NCBI RefSeq assembly: GCF_001886615.1
Contig: NZ_CP018139.1
Location: forward strand, 248,001 to 312,000
Source of the DNA: Halomonas aestuarii
Lineage (GTDB): Bacteria; Pseudomonadota; Gammaproteobacteria; Pseudomonadales; Halomonadaceae
Length of the DNA stretch: 64,000 nt
Direction: 5' to 3'
Shown here: positions 17,688 to 29,850 of the stretch, in pieces
Layout of the letters: each line of letters opens with the position of its first letter
How positions within the stretch are numbered: position 1 is the first letter of the stretch
Notes under the pieces: model-generated
What the model saw: the letters and a program-made list of their open reading frames with translations, nothing else
What the model was told of the DNA's origin: nothing
The model's database searches: none
Position numbers and translations under genes: made by a program

Positions 17688-20336
17688 TCAGCCGGTATTG
17701 CGTAGCCCGGCCGCGATGCCCGCCATGGTGACCATCAGGGCCCGGGAGAGGTCCGCGCTGATGGCCCCGTCGGCGTCGCGGTTGCGCTGCAGCAGCTCGG
17801 CCTGGAGGCCATGCAGCGGATCGATGTAGGGATTGCGCACGTCGATTGCCTGACGGATCAGCGGCGTCTCCTGCAGCAGTTCCTGCTGGTCGAGCACCTG
17901 CAACACCGCGTCCTGGAGCCGCATGAAGCGCTTCCGCAGCCGCTCCCCCAGCGCCTTCAGGGCCGGCTCGTCCACCAGGCGGTGCTCGTAGTAGGCGGCG
18001 ATGTCGACGTCGGCCTTGGCCAGAAGCATCTCCAGCATGTCCAGGTAGGTGCCGAAGAAGGGCCACTGCTCGCGCATCTCCCGGAGCAGCTCGAGGCCGC
18101 CCGGCTCCTGCATGCGCTCGCTGAATGCCTCGCCGCTGCCCAGCCAGGCCGGGAGCATCAGGCGGGTCTGGGTCCAGGCGAAGATCCATGGAATGGCCCG
18201 CAGGGTCTCCACCCCGCCGTCCTGGCGCCGTTTGGTGGGCCGTGACCCCAGCGGCAGGCGACCCAGCGCCCCCTCCGGGGTCACCGAACGGAAGTAGGGG
18301 ACGAAATCCGGGTCCTCGCGCACCACGCCCACGTAAGCGCGATGGGCCACCTCGGCCAGGTGGTCCATTTCCCTGCGCCACTCCGCCCGCGGCGCCGGCG
18401 GCGGCAGCAGGCTCGCCTCGAGCACCGCGCAGGCATAGATCTCCATGGAGCGCAGGGCGATCTCCGGCTGACCGAACTTGAAGCGGATCATCTCGCCCTG
18501 CTCAGTGACCCGCAGGCTGCCGTTCACCGACCCTGGCGGCTGGGAGAGGATGGCCGCGTGGGCCGGGCCGCCGCCGCGACCCACGGTGCCGCCGCGACCG
18601 TGGAAGAGCGTCAGGTCGACGCCATGGCGTTGGCAGATCTCCACCAGGGTTTCCTGAGCCCGATACTGGGCCCAGGCGGCGGCCAGCTGGCCGGCGTCCT
18701 TGGCGGAATCCGAGTAGCCGATCATCACCTCCTGACTGTCGCCCGCCAGGGCGCGATAGCCCGGCAGCGACAGCAGGTGGTCAATGACCTCGCCGGCGTG
18801 GTCGAGGTCGTCGAGGGTCTCGAACAGGGGGGCGATGGGCAGGCTGACCGTGCCGCCCACCTCCTTCATCAGCAGGGCCACGGCCAGCACGTCGGAGGGC
18901 TTGGCGGCCATGGAGATGATGTAGGTCCCGAGCGCCTCGCGATGCTCGGAGGCGATGACGCGAAAGGTGTCGATGACCTCCCGGGACTCCGACGAGCACT
19001 CCCAGCGCCTGGGGATCAGCGGACGCCGGGACGCCAGTTCGGCGAGCAGGAACTCCTGGCGCTGCGCCTCGTCCCAGTCGCGGTAGTGGCCGAGTGCCAG
19101 GCCGTCGGTGAGCTCCTCCATCACCTGGGCATGGCGACTGGCCTCCTGGCGCAGGTCGAGCTTTGTCAGGGTCACGCCGAACACGGCGACGCGCCGCAGG
19201 GTATCGAGCAGCACGCCGTTGGCGATGGTGTCCAGGCCCACGTCGCACAGCGACCGGTAGCAGGCCAGCAGGGGAGCATAGAGCTGGTCGCGGGTCTCGA
19301 TGATGGGGCCGTCATCGACGCTGCGGCCATCCAGCTCGGCCTTGGCCCAGTCCCGCGTCGCCTCGACGCGAGTCACCAGGCGCTTGAGCAACTCGCGATA
19401 CGGCTCGGCCACCTCGCCCACCTCGGCCCTGAGGGCGCTGTTGGCCTTCCACATGGAGAGCTCGGCCTTGAGCTGCTCCAGGTCCCGCAGGTAGAGGTCA
19501 GCGGCCATCCAGCGGCCCAGCAGCAGCACTTCCCGGGTCACCTTGGCCGTGACGTTGGGATTGCCGTCGCGGTCGCCGCCCATCCAGGAGGCGAAGCGGA
19601 TCGGCGCGGCATCCAGCGGCAGGCGCTCGCCGGCGGTCTCCAGCAGCAGGTTGTCGAGGTCGCGATGGAAATCGGGCACGGCCTGCCACAGGGAGTTCTC
19701 GATGACCGCGAAGCCCCACTTGGCCTCGTCCACTGGGGTCGGCCGCTCGTGACGGATCTCGTCGGTGTGCCAGGCCTGGCTGATCAGCTCCTCCAACCGC
19801 CCCTGGGCGCGCACGCCGCGCTCCGGGTAGTCGGTGGAGGACTCGATGGCGGTCAGGCAGTCGTCGATGGCGTCGTACTTCTGGATCAGGGTGCGCCGGA
19901 TGACCTCGGTGGGATGGGCGGTGAGCACCAGCTCGACGCGCATGCCGGCGAGGCTCTCGACCAGCTTGCGCGGCGAGTGGCCGGCGCCCCTTGCCCGCTC
20001 GAGCAGCTCGGACAGCACCGGCTGGGTCCCGGGCCGGTAGTCCTCCACCCGGCGAAAGCGCGCCCGGTAGTGCTGCTCCGCGATGTTGGCCAGGTTGAGG
20101 AACTGGTTGAAGGCGCGGGTGACCGGCAGCAGGTCGCGGTCCGGCAGCTTGCGCAGGTACTCGATCAGCTCGCGCTGGCTGCCGTGCTCACCCTGGCGGC
20201 CGCGCTTGGCGAAGCTGCGGATGGCCTCGATGCGGTCGACGAACCCCGGACCCAGGTCATCGGCGATGGTGCGCCCGAGGCTGTCGCCCAGGATACGGAC
20301 ATTGTCACGCAGCGATTCATGCAGGTCATGGCTCAT
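17688..20336 (-). CDS. ppc: Phosphoenolpyruvate carboxylase
   Basis: The 882-residue enzyme makes oxaloacetate from PEP and bicarbonate, an anaplerotic step. It has the first active-site motif VLTAHPTEV, then GGDRDGNPNVT, GYSDSAKDAG, FHGRGGTVGRGGGP, and the invariant C-terminal RNTG. Size matches E. coli Ppc (883). The ATG at 20336 overlaps the mazG stop by two bases, so it is the last gene of the leftward cysM-rlmD-relA-mazG-ppc run. Confidence 0.97.
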   Translation of the reverse strand: MSHDLHESLRDNVRILGDSLGRTIADDLGPGFVDRIEAIRSFAKRGRQGEHGSQRELIEYLRKLPDRDLLPVTRAFNQFLNLANIAEQHYRARFRRVEDYRPGTQPVLSELLERARGAGHSPRKLVESLAGMRVELVLTAHPTEVIRRTLIQKYDAIDDCLTAIESSTDYPERGVRAQGRLEELISQAWHTDEIRHERPTPVDEAKWGFAVIENSLWQAVPDFHRDLDNLLLETAGERLPLDAAPIRFASWMGGDRDGNPNVTAKVTREVLLLGRWMAADLYLRDLEQLKAELSMWKANSALRAEVGEVAEPYRELLKRLVTRVEATRDWAKAELDGRSVDDGPIIETRDQLYAPLLACYRSLCDVGLDTIANGVLLDTLRRVAVFGVTLTKLDLRQEASRHAQVMEELTDGLALGHYRDWDEAQRQEFLLAELASRRPLIPRRWECSSESREVIDTFRVIASEHREALGTYIISMAAKPSDVLAVALLMKEVGGTVSLPIAPLFETLDDLDHAGEVIDHLLSLPGYRALAGDSQEVMIGYSDSAKDAGQLAAAWAQYRAQETLVEICQRHGVDLTLFHGRGGTVGRGGGPAHAAILSQPPGSVNGSLRVTEQGEMIRFKFGQPEIALRSMEIYACAVLEASLLPPPAPRAEWRREMDHLAEVAHRAYVGVVREDPDFVPYFRSVTPEGALGRLPLGSRPTKRRQDGGVETLRAIPWIFAWTQTRLMLPAWLGSGEAFSERMQEPGGLELLREMREQWPFFGTYLDMLEMLLAKADVDIAAYYEHRLVDEPALKALGERLRKRFMRLQDAVLQVLDQQELLQETPLIRQAIDVRNPYIDPLHGLQAELLQRNRDADGAISADLSRALMVTMAGIAAGLRNTG

Positions 20337-21208
20337 GGCCGGGTCTCTCCTTGAGGCAATTCCTTGAGGGGGGTGTCGTGACGCTTGGCCGACTGCCAGT
20401 GTCGCTCCATCGCCTCGAGGCCGGCCTCGCGCAGCGGCACGCCCTCGGCGTCGAGGGCCGCCTCCACATGGCGAAAGCGCCGCTCGAACTTGGCATTGGT
20501 GTGGCGAAGGCACTGCTCGGGATCGGCCTTGAGGGTACGCGCCAGATTGGTGACGGCGAACAGCAGGTCGCCCACCTCCTCCGCGGCATGCTGGCGGTCA
20601 TCCTCGGCCAGGGCCTGCTCGACCTCGTCGAGCTCCTCGCGGATCTTGGCCAGCACGCCTCGGGCGTCGGGCCAGTCGAAGCCGACCCGGGCGGCCCGCT
20701 TGGAGAGCTTGGCGGCCCGGGAGAGCGCCGGCAGGGTCCCGGGCACGTCGTCCAGCACCGAATGGGCCTCGGCCTCGTGGCGGGCTCGCTCCGCGCGCTC
20801 CTCGGCCTTGAGGGACTCCCAGCGGGAGTGCACCTGCTGCGTCTCCACCTCGGCGGCGCTGACGCCCTCGCGTCGCGAGGCCAGGGTCCCGTCGGGGAAG
20901 ACGTGGGGGTGGCGGTGCAGCATCTTGTCGGTGAGGGTGTGCACCACGTCATGGAAGTCGAAGCGCCCCTCCTCGGCCGCGAACTGGCTGTAGTAGACCA
21001 CCTGGAAAAGCAGGTCGCCGAGTTCGCCGGGCAGCTCGTCCCAGGCGCGCCGCTCGATGGCGTCGGCCACCTCGTAGGCCTCCTCGAGGGTGTGGGGCAC
21101 GATGGAGTCCCAGTCCTGCCTGACGTCCCAGGGGCAGCCCTGGACGGGGTCGCGCAGCACGGCCATCAGCTCCAGCAGCTGGTCCAGCTCGTGGCGGGGA
21201 TCGCTCAT
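20333..21208 (-). CDS. mazG: Nucleoside triphosphate pyrophosphohydrolase MazG
   Basis: The 291-residue protein has two MazG all-alpha folds. The first begins GCPWDVRQDW and has LEEAYEVADAIE and ELGDLLFQVVYYSQFA, the metal-binding EExxE/ExxD pattern. The second has ELDEVEQALAED and EEVGDLLFAVTNLAR. It hydrolyses NTPs to NMP and PPi, cleaning aberrant nucleotides. In E. coli mazG also lies behind relA and has been linked to ppGpp levels; the same adjacency is seen here, overlapping relA by four bases. Confidence 0.95.
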   Translation of the reverse strand: MSDPRHELDQLLELMAVLRDPVQGCPWDVRQDWDSIVPHTLEEAYEVADAIERRAWDELPGELGDLLFQVVYYSQFAAEEGRFDFHDVVHTLTDKMLHRHPHVFPDGTLASRREGVSAAEVETQQVHSRWESLKAEERAERARHEAEAHSVLDDVPGTLPALSRAAKLSKRAARVGFDWPDARGVLAKIREELDEVEQALAEDDRQHAAEEVGDLLFAVTNLARTLKADPEQCLRHTNAKFERRFRHVEAALDAEGVPLREAGLEAMERHWQSAKRHDTPLKELPQGETRP

Positions 21209-23481
21209 GTGGCCCTCCTCTTTCCCTTGCCCTTCTTTCCGCCGCTGCGCAGGCGACGCACCTCGATGACGTTGGGCAGCTGCTGGATGCGCGAGAAGAG
21301 CCGCCCCAGGGTCTCCAGGCCGTCGACCTCGACGGTGATGGACATGCGGGCGATGCCGTCGTCGGTGTCGGTGAGGGTATTGACGGACAGTACGTTGACG
21401 CGGTCGTTGCTGAGCACGCCGGTGACGTCGCGCAGCAGGCCCGAGCGGTCCCAGGCCTGGACCTCGATGTCCACCGGGTACTGGGTCCGGGCGCGCTCCC
21501 CCCACTCCACCTCGATGATCCGCTGGGGCTCGTCGAGGCGCAGCTGGAGAATGTTGGGGCAGTCCTGACGATGCACGGTGACCCCGCGCCCCTGGGTGAT
21601 GAAGCCGACGATGGGCTCGCCGGGCACCGGGTGGCAGCAGTTGGCCATGCTGGTCTTCAGGTTGCCCACGCCGAGCACGGTGATGTCGCTGCCGGCGCCC
21701 TTGCCGGGGGCCTTGCGCGGCTTGGCCAGCAGGCGGTCGAGCTGCTCCTGGTCATCGCTCTCGCCGAACAGCTGCTGCGCCTGGTGCAGCACCTGCCCGA
21801 TGCGCAGGTCCCCGGCCCCCAGGGCGGCATACATGTCGTCCGGGGTGGGATAGTTGACCTTGTTGGCCAGGCGAGTGAGGTTCATGTCCTCGATATCGAG
21901 CCGCTTCATCTCGCGTTCGAACAGCGCCCGGCCCTCCTCGAGGTTGCGATCGCGGGCCTGGAGCTTGAACCAGGACTGGATCTTGGCGCGGGCCCGGGAG
22001 GTGCGCACATAGCCCAGGTTGGGATTGAGCCAGTCGCGACTCGGCCCCCCCTTGCTGGCGGTGAGGATCTCCACCTGCTGGCCGGTCTTGAGCCGGTAGG
22101 TGAGCGGCACGATGCGCCCGTTGACCTTGGCCCCCCGGCAGCGATGCCCGACCTCGGTATGCACCCGATAGGCGAAGTCGATGGGCGTGGCGACCCGCGG
22201 CAGGTCGATGACGTGGCCATCCGGCGTGAAGACATAGATACGGTCCGGGGCCACGTCGCTGGTCAGCCCCTCGCGCAGGTCGCCGAAGTCGCCGACCTCC
22301 TCGTGCCACTCCAGCACCTGGCGCAGCCAGGCGATCTTCTCCTCGTAGCTGGCGCTTCGCGCGCTGGTATCGTGACCCTTGTAGCGCCAGTGCGCACAGA
22401 CCCCGAGTTCGGCCTCCTCGTGCATGGCGAAGGTGCGGATCTGGATCTCCAGCACCTTGTTCTCCGGGCCGAGCACCGCGGTGTGCAGCGACTGGTAGCC
22501 ATTCTTCTTGGGATTGGCGATGTAGTCGTCGAACTCGTTGGGCACGTGATGCCAGCGCGAGTGGACGATGCCCAGCACCGTGTAGCAGTCGGTCACCTCG
22601 GGCACCAGGATGCGTACCGCCCGGATGTCGTGGACCTGGGAGAAGTCGATGCGCTTGCGCTTCATCTTCCGCCAGATCGAGTAAATGTGCTTGGCGCGGC
22701 CATCGACCTGGTAGCGGCTGATCCCCTGGGCCGACATCAGAGACTTGAGGGTCTCCACCACCTCGGTGATGTAGCGGTCCCGGTCCAGGCGCTTCTCGGC
22801 CAGCTGCCGGGCGATGGTCTTGTACTCTTCCTCGTGCAGGTAGCGGAAGGAGAGGTCCTCGAGCTCCCACTTGAGCTGTCCGATGCCCAGGCGATGCGCC
22901 AGGGGGGCATAGATGTCGAAGACCTCCCGGGCCACCTGCAGGCGCTTCTCGCGCGGGGCATCGCGCACCTGGCGCAGCGCGCAGGTGCGCTCGGCGATCT
23001 TGATCAGGGCGACGCGCACGTCATCGATCAGGTTGACCAGCATCTTGCGCAGGTTGTCCTGCTGGTCATGCTGGATCAAGCCCTGACTGGGCGCCTGGAA
23101 GGTGCTGATGGCGGCCATCTGCAGGACGCCGTCGATCAGCCGGGCGACCTCGTGACCGAAGCGCTTCTCGACCTCCCCGAGGCCAATCAGCCGTTCGCGC
23201 ACCGCCCGGTAGAGTACCGCGGCCTCCAGCGCCGGCTGGTCGAGCTTGAGCTCACCGAGAATGTCGGCCATCTCGAGCCCCATGCGAAAGCTCGAGCCAT
23301 CCTTCAGCCAGGCCTTGTGGGGCCGGTCGGAGGCAAGTTCCAGGTGCTGGGCGAGCTCGCAGGCCTGCCGCATCTCCTCGACGTCACGCAGTTTCACGTC
23401 GTCCTGCAGGCGCGTCAGCCACTGGTCGATGTCGACCGTCCCGTCCTGGGTCAACGGCTGATCCTCACGCACTTTAACCAT
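21205..23481 (-). CDS. relA: GTP pyrophosphokinase RelA
   Basis: This is a long RelA/SpoT-family protein of 758 residues. The N-terminal hydrolase-like domain lacks the HD metal motif; the segment reads LYRAVRERLIGLGEVEKRFG, so it should be synthesis-only, as for RelA. The synthetase domain follows (KHIYSIWRKMKRKRIDFSQVHD, near residue 265-285), then TGS (DRIYVFTPDGHVIDLP), a zinc-finger-like region with CCHPVPG, and a C-terminal ACT domain. It makes (p)ppGpp on starved ribosomes. Its start overlaps the rlmD stop by eight bases. Confidence 0.96.
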   Translation of the reverse strand: MVKVREDQPLTQDGTVDIDQWLTRLQDDVKLRDVEEMRQACELAQHLELASDRPHKAWLKDGSSFRMGLEMADILGELKLDQPALEAAVLYRAVRERLIGLGEVEKRFGHEVARLIDGVLQMAAISTFQAPSQGLIQHDQQDNLRKMLVNLIDDVRVALIKIAERTCALRQVRDAPREKRLQVAREVFDIYAPLAHRLGIGQLKWELEDLSFRYLHEEEYKTIARQLAEKRLDRDRYITEVVETLKSLMSAQGISRYQVDGRAKHIYSIWRKMKRKRIDFSQVHDIRAVRILVPEVTDCYTVLGIVHSRWHHVPNEFDDYIANPKKNGYQSLHTAVLGPENKVLEIQIRTFAMHEEAELGVCAHWRYKGHDTSARSASYEEKIAWLRQVLEWHEEVGDFGDLREGLTSDVAPDRIYVFTPDGHVIDLPRVATPIDFAYRVHTEVGHRCRGAKVNGRIVPLTYRLKTGQQVEILTASKGGPSRDWLNPNLGYVRTSRARAKIQSWFKLQARDRNLEEGRALFEREMKRLDIEDMNLTRLANKVNYPTPDDMYAALGAGDLRIGQVLHQAQQLFGESDDQEQLDRLLAKPRKAPGKGAGSDITVLGVGNLKTSMANCCHPVPGEPIVGFITQGRGVTVHRQDCPNILQLRLDEPQRIIEVEWGERARTQYPVDIEVQAWDRSGLLRDVTGVLSNDRVNVLSVNTLTDTDDGIARMSITVEVDGLETLGRLFSRIQQLPNVIEVRRLRSGGKKGKGKRRAT

Positions 23482-24922
23482 CGGTTGGCGCTCCTTGGGG
23501 GTGCCGCGCCGAGCCCGTGTACTCGAACAGCAGCATCGATTCCAGGTGAGAGGTGTGCACGAACATGTCGGCCACCGCCGCGCGCACGATCCGGTATCCA
23601 CCATGCACAAGATGTGCCGCATCCCTCGCCAGAGTCGCCGGATCACAGGAGATGTAGAGCACCCGGGGCACCGGATGTTCCTGAAGGGCGCGGCTGACCG
23701 ACTCGGCACCCTCCCGTGGTGGGTCCAGCACCACCACCTCCGGACGCGTGGACGCCAGCAGCTCGTGCACGGCCGCCGGGGCGGCGAGGTCCGCCTGGCG
23801 CGCCTCGACCCCCGGGCCCCGCCCCGGTGACGTGGCCCGGGCATTCTCCGCCAGCCGCTCGACCATGGCGGGGCTGCCTTCCGCCGCGGTGACCCGGGCG
23901 CCGGCCTCGGCCAGCGGCAGGCTGAAGTTGCCGACGCCGGCAAAGAGGTCGAGCAGGCGCGCGTCATCGACGTACGGGGCGAGCCAGGACAGGGCAGCCC
24001 CGACCATCAGGCAGTTGACCTCGGCATTGGCCTGGAGGAAGTCGCCGGGCGCGACGCCCAGCGCGATCTCCCCGGCCGGCCCCGGCACCCGACAGGTGAG
24101 TGACGGCATGGGCGTCAGCCATTCGAGGTCGGGGGCGTCGCGGCCGAGCCAGCGGGCCAGGTGGACCCCCTGGCGCTCGGCGAAGGCCTGCCAGCGGCGG
24201 GTGTCGCCGGTATGGTCACGCAGCTGACGCACCACCAGCACGACCCCCTGATCGCACTCGAGCAGCTCGAGATGCCCCACCTGGCGAGGCGCCTCGAGTT
24301 CTGCCAGCTGGAGGTGCAGGGGCACCAGCTGCGCCGCCAGGGCCGGCACCAGCACGGTGCAGGCCTCGATGTCGACGAGGCGGTGGGTGTGACGCGCACG
24401 AAACCCGAGATGCACCTGGCCATCGGCGTCGACCTTGACGCCCAGGCGGGCACGGCGGCGATAGCCCTCGCCCGCCCCGGCCAGCAGCTCGGGAGGGGAC
24501 GCCAGCGTGATGCCCTGGCGTCCCAGCAGCTCCTCCAGCACGGCACTCTTGTGGCGCCGCTGTGCCGGCAGGGCGAGGTGCTGGAGATCGCAGCCGCCGC
24601 AGCGACCGAAGTGGGGACAGGGCGGCTCGACGCGCTCCGGCGAGGGCGTCAGCACCTCCCGGACGTGCGCCTCGTCGAAGCGCTTGCGGGTGCGATGCAC
24701 GGCGACCCTCACACGCTCGCCCGGAAGGGCGCCCTCGACGAACACCGTCTTCCCCTGGGCGGCGCGCGCCACGCCCCGCCCGTCATGGGCGAGCCCGTGG
24801 ATCTCCAGGACATCCTGCTCCGGGGGTGGCGCGGGCGCATGGCGGGTGTCGGCCTGGCGTCCCTGCAGCCCCGAGACGCCCGACGGCGCACGTTTCGGTC
24901 GGCGCTTGCCCAGCATGGCCAT
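23474..24922 (-). CDS. rlmD: 23S rRNA (uracil-C5)-methyltransferase RlmD
   Basis: The 482-residue enzyme methylates the conserved uridine (U1939 in E. coli) of 23S rRNA. It has an N-terminal TRAM domain (LEIHGLAHDGRGVAR), Fe-S ligands in CPHFGRCGGCDLQHL, the SAM site LDLFAGVGNFSLPLA, the motif VLDPPREG and the catalytic cysteine in YISCDPATLARD. It sits between cysM and relA, the order known from Pseudomonas. The ATG at 24922 lies just past the cysM stop. Confidence 0.95.
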   Translation of the reverse strand: MAMLGKRRPKRAPSGVSGLQGRQADTRHAPAPPPEQDVLEIHGLAHDGRGVARAAQGKTVFVEGALPGERVRVAVHRTRKRFDEAHVREVLTPSPERVEPPCPHFGRCGGCDLQHLALPAQRRHKSAVLEELLGRQGITLASPPELLAGAGEGYRRRARLGVKVDADGQVHLGFRARHTHRLVDIEACTVLVPALAAQLVPLHLQLAELEAPRQVGHLELLECDQGVVLVVRQLRDHTGDTRRWQAFAERQGVHLARWLGRDAPDLEWLTPMPSLTCRVPGPAGEIALGVAPGDFLQANAEVNCLMVGAALSWLAPYVDDARLLDLFAGVGNFSLPLAEAGARVTAAEGSPAMVERLAENARATSPGRGPGVEARQADLAAPAAVHELLASTRPEVVVLDPPREGAESVSRALQEHPVPRVLYISCDPATLARDAAHLVHGGYRIVRAAVADMFVHTSHLESMLLFEYTGSARHPQGAPTDG

Positions 24923-24923
24923 G

Positions 24924-25820
24924 TCAGCGCTCCGGGGCGAACAGGCCGGTGGACAGGTAGCGGTCGCCGCGATCACAGACGATGAAGGCGATCACCGCGT
25001 TCTCGACCTCGGCGGCGATCCGCAGCGCGCCGGCGAGCGCACCGCCGGACGAGACGCCGGCCAGGATGCCCTCCTCCCGGGCCAGACGACGCATGTGTTC
25101 CTCGGCCTCATGCTGGCCGATGTCCAGGACCCGATCGACGCGACTGGCATCGAAGATGCTCGGGAGGTACTCCGGCGGCCAGCGCCGGATGCCGGCGATA
25201 CTGGCCCCGTCCTCGGGCTGCAGGCCGATGATCTGCACCTCGGGGTTGCGCTCCTTGAGGTAGCGCGACACGCCCATGATGGTGCCGGTGGTGCCCATGG
25301 AGCAGACGAAGTGGGTGATGGTGCCGCCGGTCTGCTCCCACAGCTCCGGGCCGGTGGTGCGGTAGTGGGCCAGGGGATTGTCGGGGTTGGCGAACTGGTT
25401 CAGCGGCTTGCCCTCCCCGCGGGCGACCATGGCCTCGGCCAGGTCACGGGCCTCCTCCATGCCGCCCTCCTTGCTCACCTCGATCAGCTCGGCCCCGTAG
25501 GCCGCCATGGCCTGCTTGCGCTCGGCGGAGGCGCTTTCCGGCATGATCATCACCATGCGGTAGCCCTTGATGGCGGCCGCCATGGCCAGGGCTATGCCGG
25601 TGTTCCCGGAGGTCGCCTCGACCAGGGTGTCACCGGGCACGATCTCGCCCCGGGCCTCGGCCTGCTGGATCATGGAGAGCGCCGGCCGGTCCTTGACCGA
25701 CCCGGCGGGATTGTTGCCTTCCAGCTTGGCCAGCAGGGTATTGCCGCGCCCGGCGGTGATGCGCTTGAGACGGACCAGCGGTGTATGACCGACGGTCTCC
25801 TCGAGAGTGGGGAAATGCAT
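24924..25820 (-). CDS. cysM: Cysteine synthase B
   Basis: The 298-residue PLP enzyme makes cysteine from O-acetylserine and sulfide or thiosulfate. The PLP lysine is Lys43 in NNPAGSVKDRPA; the phosphate and substrate loops TSGNTG and VSSGGALAG are present. CysM-type features include ARGEGKPLNQFANPDNPLAHY. The ATG at 25820 is preferred over in-frame starts upstream because the conserved FPTLEETVGHTPLV follows directly. It is first of the leftward run and divergent from gacS. Confidence 0.95.
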   Translation of the reverse strand: MHFPTLEETVGHTPLVRLKRITAGRGNTLLAKLEGNNPAGSVKDRPALSMIQQAEARGEIVPGDTLVEATSGNTGIALAMAAAIKGYRMVMIMPESASAERKQAMAAYGAELIEVSKEGGMEEARDLAEAMVARGEGKPLNQFANPDNPLAHYRTTGPELWEQTGGTITHFVCSMGTTGTIMGVSRYLKERNPEVQIIGLQPEDGASIAGIRRWPPEYLPSIFDASRVDRVLDIGQHEAEEHMRRLAREEGILAGVSSGGALAGALRIAAEVENAVIAFIVCDRGDRYLSTGLFAPER

Positions 25821-25938
25821 GTAACCTTCCTGATGGAAACGTCTTTTCGGCATTATATCCCTGCCGCTCCACACAGGACAGGCATCCGCCCGCGCTGTGG
25901 CATACTGGAGGCAGATTCATCGTCCGACGAGCCCGCCG

Positions 25939-28653
<2,715 letters not shown>

Positions 28654-28966
28654 AGGGAGCGCACGCCGGCCGCCTCGGCCAGCTCCTGAGCCTTGCCGGA
28701 GAGCACCAGTGAGGGACGCCCCAGGGCATCGTTGGTCACCTGGATCTCGCTCCAGCGCATGCCGCGACGCAGCCCCGTTCCCAGGGCCTTGACGAAGGCC
28801 TCCTTGGCCGCGAAGCGCTTGGCCAGGAAGGCCGCCGGCATCACCTCGTCACGGAAGCGCGCGTGCTCGAGTTCACCGAGCAGTCGCCGGGGGAAGCGCT
28901 CGCCGTGACGTCCCATCGCCCGTTCGAAGCGGGCCACCCGGGCGATATCGGTCCCGATTCCGATGA

Positions 28967-29776
28967 TCATCGGCTGCCGGCCGCCTCCCCGTCATGATGA
29001 TCGTGGTCATGGTCATGCTCGTCGAGGGCCGCCAGCAGGCCGGCCTCCTGGCCGGCGATGGCCAGCCGCTTCATCTCTGCCACGGCCTCCTTCAGGCCCA
29101 CGAAGAGCGCCCGGGCGATGATCGCATGGCCGATGTTGAGCTCATGAATACCGGGCAGCGCGGCCACGGCCTCGACGTTGTGGTAGTTCAGGCCATGGCC
29201 GGCATTCACGGTGAGGCCCAGCTCGAGGGCCATCTCGGCGGCCGCGGCGAGCCGCGCGTGCTCATGACGGGCGGCCGGCCCCGTGACCTCGGCATAGGCA
29301 CCGGTATGCAGCTCGATCACCGGGGCACCAGCCTTCGCCGCGGCGGCGACCTGCCCGGGCTCCGGGTCGATGAACAGCGAGACCTCGCAGCCCGCTGCCG
29401 CCAGCCGACGACAGGCCTCGCCGATGGCCTCGAGGTTGCCGGCCACATCGAGCCCGCCCTCGGTGGTCAACTCCTCGCGCTTCTCCGGCACCAGGCAGAC
29501 GTGGGCGGGACGCACCTCCTCGGCCAGGCGGAGCATCTCCTCGGTGACGGCCATCTCGAGGTTCATGCGGGTGTTGAGTACCTCGGCCAGCAGGCGCACG
29601 TCGCGCTCCTGGATATGGCGGCGGTCCTCGCGCAGGTGCACGGTGATGCCGTCGGCGCCCGCCTCCTCGGCGAGCAGAGCCGCCTGGACGGGGTCGGGGT
29701 AGCGGGTCCCCCGGGCCTGGCGAAGGGTGGCGATGTGGTCGATGTTGACGCCGAGCAGGATGCGCGGGGGGTGCAT
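28967..29776 (-). CDS. pdxJ: Pyridoxine 5'-phosphate synthase
   Basis: The 269-residue TIM-barrel protein condenses 1-deoxyxylulose 5-phosphate with aminoacetone phosphate to form vitamin B6. It begins [19 protein letters not shown] and has [18 protein letters not shown] and [10 protein letters not shown]. It is about 25 residues longer than E. coli PdxJ (243). The extra tail is rich in alternating Asp and His ([13 protein letters not shown], about residues 251-263) and could bind divalent metal. It belongs to the rnc-era-recO-pdxJ-acpS order. Confidence 0.96.
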   Translation of the reverse strand: MHPPRILLGVNIDHIATLRQARGTRYPDPVQAALLAEEAGADGITVHLREDRRHIQERDVRLLAEVLNTRMNLEMAVTEEMLRLAEEVRPAHVCLVPEKREELTTEGGLDVAGNLEAIGEACRRLAAAGCEVSLFIDPEPGQVAAAAKAGAPVIELHTGAYAEVTGPAARHEHARLAAAAEMALELGLTVNAGHGLNYHNVEAVAALPGIHELNIGHAIIARALFVGLKEAVAEMKRLAIAGQEAGLLAALDEHDHDHDHHDGEAAGSR

Positions 29777-29794
29777 GCAGACTCTCCTGGCTGA

Positions 29795-29834
29795 AGGGCT
29801 TAGGGGCTTAAGGGCTTAAGGGCTTAGGGGTTAA
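29795..29834. repeat. Five-unit 8-bp tandem repeat
   Basis: Five successive 8-mers, (A/G)GGGCTTA, lie in the short gap between recO and pdxJ: AGGGCTTA, GGGGCTTA, AGGGCTTA, AGGGCTTA, GGGGTTAA. The array is in the transcribed spacer upstream of pdxJ. It could vary in copy number by slippage. Confidence 0.75.
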
Positions 29835-29850
29835 AACGTGAAGATCAGGA

